A program made the translations under genes and the position numbers. Under the pieces are notes generated by a model. The model did no database searches. It had not been told where the DNA came from and saw only the letters and a list, made by a program, of their open reading frames with translations. From positions 1 through 11,431 of the forward strand of contig CANKNL010000074.1 of assembly GCA_947483345.1 (NCBI GenBank): DNA of 11,431 nucleotides, read 5' to 3'. Positions 7,758-11,431 of this stretch are shown one piece after another (position 1 is the first letter of the stretch; each line of letters opens with the position of its first letter). This DNA comes from Chitinophagaceae bacterium (GTDB taxonomy: Bacteria; Bacteroidota; Bacteroidia; Chitinophagales; Chitinophagaceae).

Positions 7758-8615
7758 CTATCTGCAATGATAACTAAAACTCAGTTTCCCTGCCAATGCC
7801 GGAATACTTTGCTGATCAGCACCTTCCATTTGCACACTGAGCACATAGGTATCCCGACTCATGATATAGTTGCTGAAATTAGATACTGTAGAATCTCTTA
7901 ACACATTTCCGGGATCATAATACCGAACAGTCATTTTCTTTATGGCGTTATAGTTTTTTAATCCATAATTATAAAACTGGCTGAAATAAGGATACTCTTT
8001 TTCATCAGGAAAAATATACAGGAATCTTCTGGGTATGATCTGGTTGTAGTAATCAATATCTGCATCAACATTTAAATCGCCGTTGGTTAAATCAGTGGCG
8101 GTCATATGTGTTAAGTTATTACCGGTGTAAACATAATCAACCCGCTTATATGGATTAAGGGGATCAGTAGTAAGGGCATATGTTTTAGAGCCCAGGTAAC
8201 CCGAAACTGAATAGGCATACAGCACGTCAAATTGTAATGAGAAAGGGTCGGTAGGATCAATCAGTCCATGTAATTTGGAAATACGTTTATTCACGTCCAC
8301 AACAAAATATTCATCCGGGTTAATAAAAACTGTATCATTGGAGTAGATTGGGGCTGTAATAAATTCAATGGTATTAGACAGGCTGTCAAACCTGGTGATC
8401 TTGGTTACCCTATCCAAACTGTTGATGGCTGCATCTAAAGACCCCAATCCGGCTTTGGTAGCGGTATCGGTATAAACCATTTTTCTGATGCGGCAATCAA
8501 CACCTACAATCAATTCATTGCCCACATTTTGGGAGTTTTCTAAACTGTTTTCTTTTTCGCAGGAAAAAAGAGAAAAAACAATAGCTACAATTAAAAGAGG
8601 TCTCATTTTATTCAT
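7758..8615 (-). CDS. Predicted lipoprotein of unknown function
   Basis: 285 residues. The N-terminus is a lipoprotein signal: MNKMRPLL, a hydrophobic core, then the lipobox LFSC with C19 as the lipidated residue. The following residues (EKEN) lack an obvious LES-type surface export signal, so its membrane face is uncertain. A second in-frame ATG (codon 4) is an alternative start that leaves the signal intact. The mature part is rich in Tyr, Asp and Asn with alternating beta-strand-like segments, for example KRVDYVYTGNNLTHMTATDL and YDPGNVLRDSTVSNF. That resembles DUF4595/YD-repeat-like lipoproteins of Bacteroidota, but I do not recognise it with confidence. C41 near the mature N-terminus and C284, the penultimate residue, could form a disulfide closing the domain. 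It is 129 bases downstream of the three-repeat lipoprotein gene, so it may be in the lspA transcript or have its own promoter; no clear promoter was seen. Confidence 0.82.
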   Translation of the reverse strand: MNKMRPLLIVAIVFSLFSCEKENSLENSQNVGNELIVGVDCRIRKMVYTDTATKAGLGSLDAAINSLDRVTKITRFDSLSNTIEFITAPIYSNDTVFINPDEYFVVDVNKRISKLHGLIDPTDPFSLQFDVLYAYSVSGYLGSKTYALTTDPLNPYKRVDYVYTGNNLTHMTATDLTNGDLNVDADIDYYNQIIPRRFLYIFPDEKEYPYFSQFYNYGLKNYNAIKKMTVRYYDPGNVLRDSTVSNFSNYIMSRDTYVLSVQMEGADQQSIPALAGKLSFSYHCR

Positions 8616-8628
8616 TGATTATTTTTTG

Positions 8629-8649
8629 ATATTTTACCCGAGGGTACAA
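8629..8649 (-). repeat. Possible solitary copy of the short palindromic unit
   Basis: TACCC-ga-GGGTA (8635-8646) is a 5-bp hairpin. Read on the minus strand it is followed by AAAATATC. This repeats the plan of the units at 914-971 (small hairpin, then GAAATATT or GATATATT). Minus-strand GTACCCTCGGGTAAAATAT aligns well with the right-hand unit at 949-971. It sits 14-34 bases upstream of the lipoprotein start, so it could also be a leader hairpin or operator. Confidence 0.35.
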
Positions 8650-8744
8650 TGCGTAAAGTTCTGTTTTTTTATTTAAAAGACTGACAAGCTGTAATCTTTA
8701 ACATTTTTGTTTTAAAAAACAGGCACCTGATTATCTGTCCTATT

Positions 8745-9818
8745 TTAATTGCAGGCAACAGAAATTCCGCAGGTATTTCCGTTGCCACTTACCGGAAAAT
8801 TAAATACCCCTGCTGATATTGGGGTTCCGGTTCCAGCTAAAACAACCTGATGCAAACCCGTAATATTAAAGGTACCTGAAGCCGCAAAACTAATTCCATT
8901 AACCGATGTTGTGGTGATATTGTAAATGCCGGGTGATGTTACATTTACATTTATTACAGCGGTATTCAATACAGTTAAAACAGTGCCGGCAGTATAAGTT
9001 CCATTTACTATGGCTGCTGTGCAAGAGCCCGGTGACCCACTTAACGCAAAAGTTGCATTGGTACTGGAAGTTGTAAAAGTAATAGGGAAATTACAATTTG
9101 TTGCCGCATTACTAACCGGATAATTAAAAAGTCCATTAGCAACCGGCGTTCCGGTAGCTGATAAAAAAATATTTTGCAACCCCGGATTTATAAAAACCCC
9201 ACTGGCACTAAATGATATTCCGTTTATAACATTACCGGTAATGCTATACGTACCGATGGCTGTTACATACACAGTCATTTCAACTCTATTGGCTGCAGTC
9301 ATAGCCTGTGCAACCAGATAATTACCATTAATAGCAGACAGGGAACAATTTCCGGGTGCTCCCCCCAGTGTATAAAGTGCAGAGCCGCTGCCGGCGTTAA
9401 AAACAGTAATGTTAAAATTACAACTGGTTAACCCATACCGGATGGTGAAAGTATTGACACCGGTAGTCATTGGCTTTCCCCTGGCATATAATCGAATGGT
9501 ATTTAAACCGGTGCCAACTGTACCTGTTTTTTTAAAAGAATAACCGTTTACAGTATCAGATTCAATATTAAAACTGCCGGCAATAACAATATTCACCTGA
9601 ACATCCACATAATTATCGTTTGTTAAAATACTGTCTACTTTAAAAATGCCATGTACAGTTACGGGTAAACAGGCCCCTGTTACCGTATCTTTTAATGTAC
9701 CCTCCGATAACCCATTGGCATTTAAAGACAAATCTTTATTACAGGCAGATAAAAAAAGGATCGCAGCAAATACTGAAATAACCAGATTTCTAAATTTTAT
9801 AAATTGGCCATATGTCAT
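8745..9818 (-). CDS. Lipoprotein with three ~108-residue Ig-like repeats
   Basis: 357 residues from the ATG at 9816-9818; the preceding in-frame codon is GTG and less likely to be the start. The lipoprotein signal ends in lipobox LSAC, with C26 lipidated. The mature protein is three tandem repeats. Cysteines at 50, 158 and 266 open the repeats and cysteines at 133, 242 and 350 close them, so the period is 108 residues (one interval of 109). Repeats 2 and 3 share a G-x-PG-x-C start, a (V/I)NG-x-Y segment, a G-x-Y-x-I segment, NGISF-x-ASG-x-F, GTP...G-(V/L)-FN-(Y/F)-PVS and a closing Cys. Repeat 1 is more diverged. The pattern suggests Ig-like beta-sandwiches, each with one disulfide, as in surface adhesins; this is inference, and I do not know a named family. 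The start lies 18 bases after the lspA stop, so the two are probably co-transcribed, and LspA would cleave this protein. Confidence 0.88.
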   Translation of the reverse strand: MTYGQFIKFRNLVISVFAAILFLSACNKDLSLNANGLSEGTLKDTVTGACLPVTVHGIFKVDSILTNDNYVDVQVNIVIAGSFNIESDTVNGYSFKKTGTVGTGLNTIRLYARGKPMTTGVNTFTIRYGLTSCNFNITVFNAGSGSALYTLGGAPGNCSLSAINGNYLVAQAMTAANRVEMTVYVTAIGTYSITGNVINGISFSASGVFINPGLQNIFLSATGTPVANGLFNYPVSNAATNCNFPITFTTSSTNATFALSGSPGSCTAAIVNGTYTAGTVLTVLNTAVINVNVTSPGIYNITTTSVNGISFAASGTFNITGLHQVVLAGTGTPISAGVFNFPVSGNGNTCGISVACN

Positions 9819-9836
9819 CACCTAAAGATATATATA

Positions 9837-10535
9837 TTACGAAATCTGAGATTCATCATTAACCAATGCATTGGTTTCCACAGTAGGATGCGTTTCGCCG
9901 GTATTATGCTGCTTAAAAAACCATTTTTGAAAAACTAAAATACTGATAACGCCAGTTGATATGGAGGCATCGGCTATATTGAAAATGGGACGAAAAAATT
10001 CAAAATCATCTCCACCCCAAAATGGGAACCAGCTTGGAAAATGTCCTTTCAACACAGGAAAATACAGCATATCTACCACATTGCCATGTAATAAAGTTGT
10101 ATACCCTTTTAAAGAAAATTGGGCAAGCCCATTATAGCCTATATACTCTTTAATGACTGGATCTACGGTCATTCCTTTATCAAATATTAATCCGTAAAAA
10201 GAAGAATCGATGAGATTACCCAATGCACCGGCATAAACCAGTGAAGCGCAAAAAATAAAACCTTTATGATGTTTCTCCTTAATGATTTTACCCAGGTACC
10301 AGGTACCAAAAATTACGGCTCCCATTCTAAAAATGGTAAGCGCCATTTTACCCCAATTACCGCCAAATTTCCAGCCATATGCCATCCCGGGGTTTTCAAC
10401 AAAATACAATTGAAACCCACTGCCAATCATATTGTGATGTTCGTTAAGCTGATAATGTGTTTTAACCCACACTTTAAGAAGCTGGTCGGCTATAATAATC
10501 AATAAGATAATAAATGTTACGTGTCTTGCTTTCAT
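9837..10535 (-). CDS. lspA: Lipoprotein signal peptidase (signal peptidase II)
   Basis: 232 residues from the ATG at 10533-10535. A longer frame from TTG at 10547 would add four residues but overlaps the promoter-like element. LspA is the inner-membrane aspartyl protease that removes the signal peptide from diacylglyceryl-modified prolipoproteins before the lipobox Cys. Conserved boxes are D17...K21 in the first membrane helix, ENPGMAYG (47-54), GALGNLIDS (103-111), NVVDMLYFP (152-160) with catalytic D155, and FNIADASIS (185-193) with catalytic D189. Four membrane helices are visible. It is longer than the E. coli protein (164 residues) because of an insert at ~112-150 before VVD, a further segment at ~161-184 before FNIAD, and a hydrophilic tail after 205. 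Such expansions are usual in Bacteroidota. NLID is followed by Ser, not the common Arg. It lies downstream of alanine racemase and directly upstream of two lipoprotein genes. Confidence 0.95.
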   Translation of the reverse strand: MKARHVTFIILLIIIADQLLKVWVKTHYQLNEHHNMIGSGFQLYFVENPGMAYGWKFGGNWGKMALTIFRMGAVIFGTWYLGKIIKEKHHKGFIFCASLVYAGALGNLIDSSFYGLIFDKGMTVDPVIKEYIGYNGLAQFSLKGYTTLLHGNVVDMLYFPVLKGHFPSWFPFWGGDDFEFFRPIFNIADASISTGVISILVFQKWFFKQHNTGETHPTVETNALVNDESQIS

Positions 10536-10544
10536 AATAGTTGG

Positions 10545-10552
10545 CAAAGATA
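10545..10552 (-). promoter_or_regulatory. Promoter -7 element of lspA (TATCTTTG)
   Basis: Minus-strand TATCTTTG is an exact match to the Bacteroidota -7 consensus TAnnTTTG and lies 9 bases before the lspA ATG. Initiation there would give an almost leaderless transcript. No TTG at the expected -33 spacing is evident; the upstream DNA is the tandem repeat. The element suggests lspA is not solely dependent on read-through from alanine racemase. Confidence 0.5.
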
Positions 10553-10594
10553 AGCGTTTAGGGGTTTAAGCGTTTAGGGGTTTAGGAGATTAGG
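10551..10594. repeat. Short tandem repeat, 16-base unit, upstream of lspA
   Basis: The unit TAAGCGTTTAGGGGTT occurs at 10551-10566 and again at 10567-10582 without a mismatch. A degenerate third partial copy follows at 10583-10594 (9 of 12 bases match). The G-rich strand is plus. It fills most of the 103-base gap between the alanine racemase and lspA genes and occupies the position where the -33 region of lspA should be. Confidence 0.85.
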
Positions 10595-10638
10595 AAAGTA
10601 TTTAATACTAAAAAAGCCATACTCTAACCGGATAAACT

Positions 10639-11431
10639 TTATTCTTCAAAATAGACCCGTTTTACGCGTTGAGATATCCCTGTCAGTATTTCGTAAGGAA
10701 TGCTTTGGGCCATTATAGCCAATTCACTAACCGGTAATTCAGCTCCGAAAACAATCACTTCATCGCCTTCCTGTACGTCTACACCGGTAATATCCAGCAT
10801 TGTCATGTCCATACAGACCTGACCAATGACCGGTACAACCTGTCCTTTAATCAACATTTTACCAATACCATTACTTAATAACCGGGGATACCCATCGGCA
10901 TAGCCAATTCTTACTGTAGCAATAACAGAATCTGTTGCTGCAATCCCTTTTCTGCTATAGCCAATACTTTCACCCTTTTTAATATGTTTTATTTGAGAAA
11001 TGGTGGTTTTTAAAGTTGTCACATTTTTTAACAACTTCTGAATCGCAGGGTCAGCATCAACGCCATACAAACCGATCCCTAAACGAATCATATCAAGTTG
11101 TAGATTTTTGTGACGGTGTATAGCTGATGTATTGGCGATATGGCGAACAAATGAATAGCCGGTACTTTTTTGAATCTGCTCACAGCCAAGCAAAAAAGCG
11201 TTGGCCTGTGTATTTGTAAATTCATCATGCCATGCCGAATCGCTTGCAGCCAGATGAGAAAAAACCGATTGTATTTTAAAAACTGATGAGGCTTTTAATC
11301 TGTCGCACAAAGCAGTCATATCCTTTTTTTCAAAACCAAGGCGTCGCATGCCTGTATCCAGTTTAATATGAACCGGGTAATGATTAATGCCGGCTTTTTT
11401 TAAATAATTTTCGAATGAGGTTAATATGCCG
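10639..11431 (-). CDS. alr: Alanine racemase, C-terminal part (possibly a MurF-Alr fusion)
   Basis: The frame is open from the stop at 10639 to the right edge (264 codons); an internal ATG at 11347-11349 is not the true start. The product is the PLP-dependent enzyme that converts L-Ala to D-Ala for peptidoglycan. Seen are VHIKLDTGMRRLGF (barrel strand region), FSHLAASD, NTSAIHRH, DMIRLGIGLYGVD, the ATVRIGYADGYPR motif with the catalytic Tyr (the equivalent of Tyr265), and GQVCMDMTMLDIT of the C-terminal beta domain. It ends normally after SQRVKRVYFEE. The PLP lysine, near the N-terminus of Alr, is outside the window. In many Bacteroidota Alr is the C-terminal half of a MurF-Alr protein (~800 residues); whether that holds here cannot be seen. 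The neighbouring lspA, 103 bases downstream, fits an envelope-biogenesis cluster. Confidence 0.95.
   Translation of the reverse strand, partial: GILTSFENYLKKAGINHYPVHIKLDTGMRRLGFEKKDMTALCDRLKASSVFKIQSVFSHLAASDSAWHDEFTNTQANAFLLGCEQIQKSTGYSFVRHIANTSAIHRHKNLQLDMIRLGIGLYGVDADPAIQKLLKNVTTLKTTISQIKHIKKGESIGYSRKGIAATDSVIATVRIGYADGYPRLLSNGIGKMLIKGQVVPVIGQVCMDMTMLDITGVDVQEGDEVIVFGAELPVSELAIMAQSIPYEILTGISQRVKRVYFEE

Noticed and set aside
10597..10609. Small palindrome AGTATT-t-AATACT after the alanine racemase gene
   Set aside because: It is a weak AT-only stem, and the T-run precedes it, not follows it, on the minus strand, so it is not a convincing terminator.

Overview
The window looks like chromosomal DNA of a member of the Bacteroidota, most likely near the Chitinophagaceae/Sphingobacteriia. 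The evidence is an AT-rich composition, a secreted protease ending in a type IX secretion (T9SS) sorting domain, a TAnnTTTG-type promoter element in front of lspA, an elongated LspA, several lipoproteins with typical lipoboxes, and exported GH29 and GH3 glycoside hydrolases. The genus assignment is inference. No rRNA, tRNA, CRISPR array, IS element or phage gene was found, and no gene-free stretch exceeds 300 bases.

Region 1 (1-2916, minus strand) is a small glycan-degradation block. In transcription order it holds a complete exported alpha-L-fucosidase (GH29), then 7 bases later the first ~121 residues of a GH3 beta-glycosidase, then a ~200-base palindrome-rich spacer, then a second GH29 fucosidase of a different sequence type that runs off the left edge. 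The GH3 gene is broken: its frame ends where the conserved GH3 core should begin, and a cluster of small inverted repeats follows.

Region 2 (3065-6051, minus) is one large secreted zinc metalloprotease: signal peptide, propeptide, HExxHxxGxxH catalytic domain, beta-sandwich region, Fn3, PPC-like domain and T9SS sorting domain. It is closed by a strong intrinsic terminator at 3065-3098. Region 3 (6217-7746, plus) is a complete class II fumarase gene (fumC), divergent from the protease. It is followed by a perfect 32-base palindrome and an 18-bp-stem terminator shared with the convergent gene.

Region 4 (7758-11431, minus) is a cell-envelope block. It holds the C-terminal part of alanine racemase (in this phylum often fused behind MurF), then lspA (lipoprotein signal peptidase), then 18 bases later a lipoprotein built of three ~108-residue repeats with regularly spaced cysteines, then a second lipoprotein of unknown function. 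LspA would process both of these lipoproteins.

Most of the window is ordinary. The parts deserving a second look are the short palindromic units at 914-1039 (with a possible relative at 8629-8649), the truncated GH3 gene beside them, the regular three-repeat lipoprotein next to lspA, and the 32-base perfect palindrome after fumC. Nothing here makes a convincing case for a wholly new defence or metabolic system.
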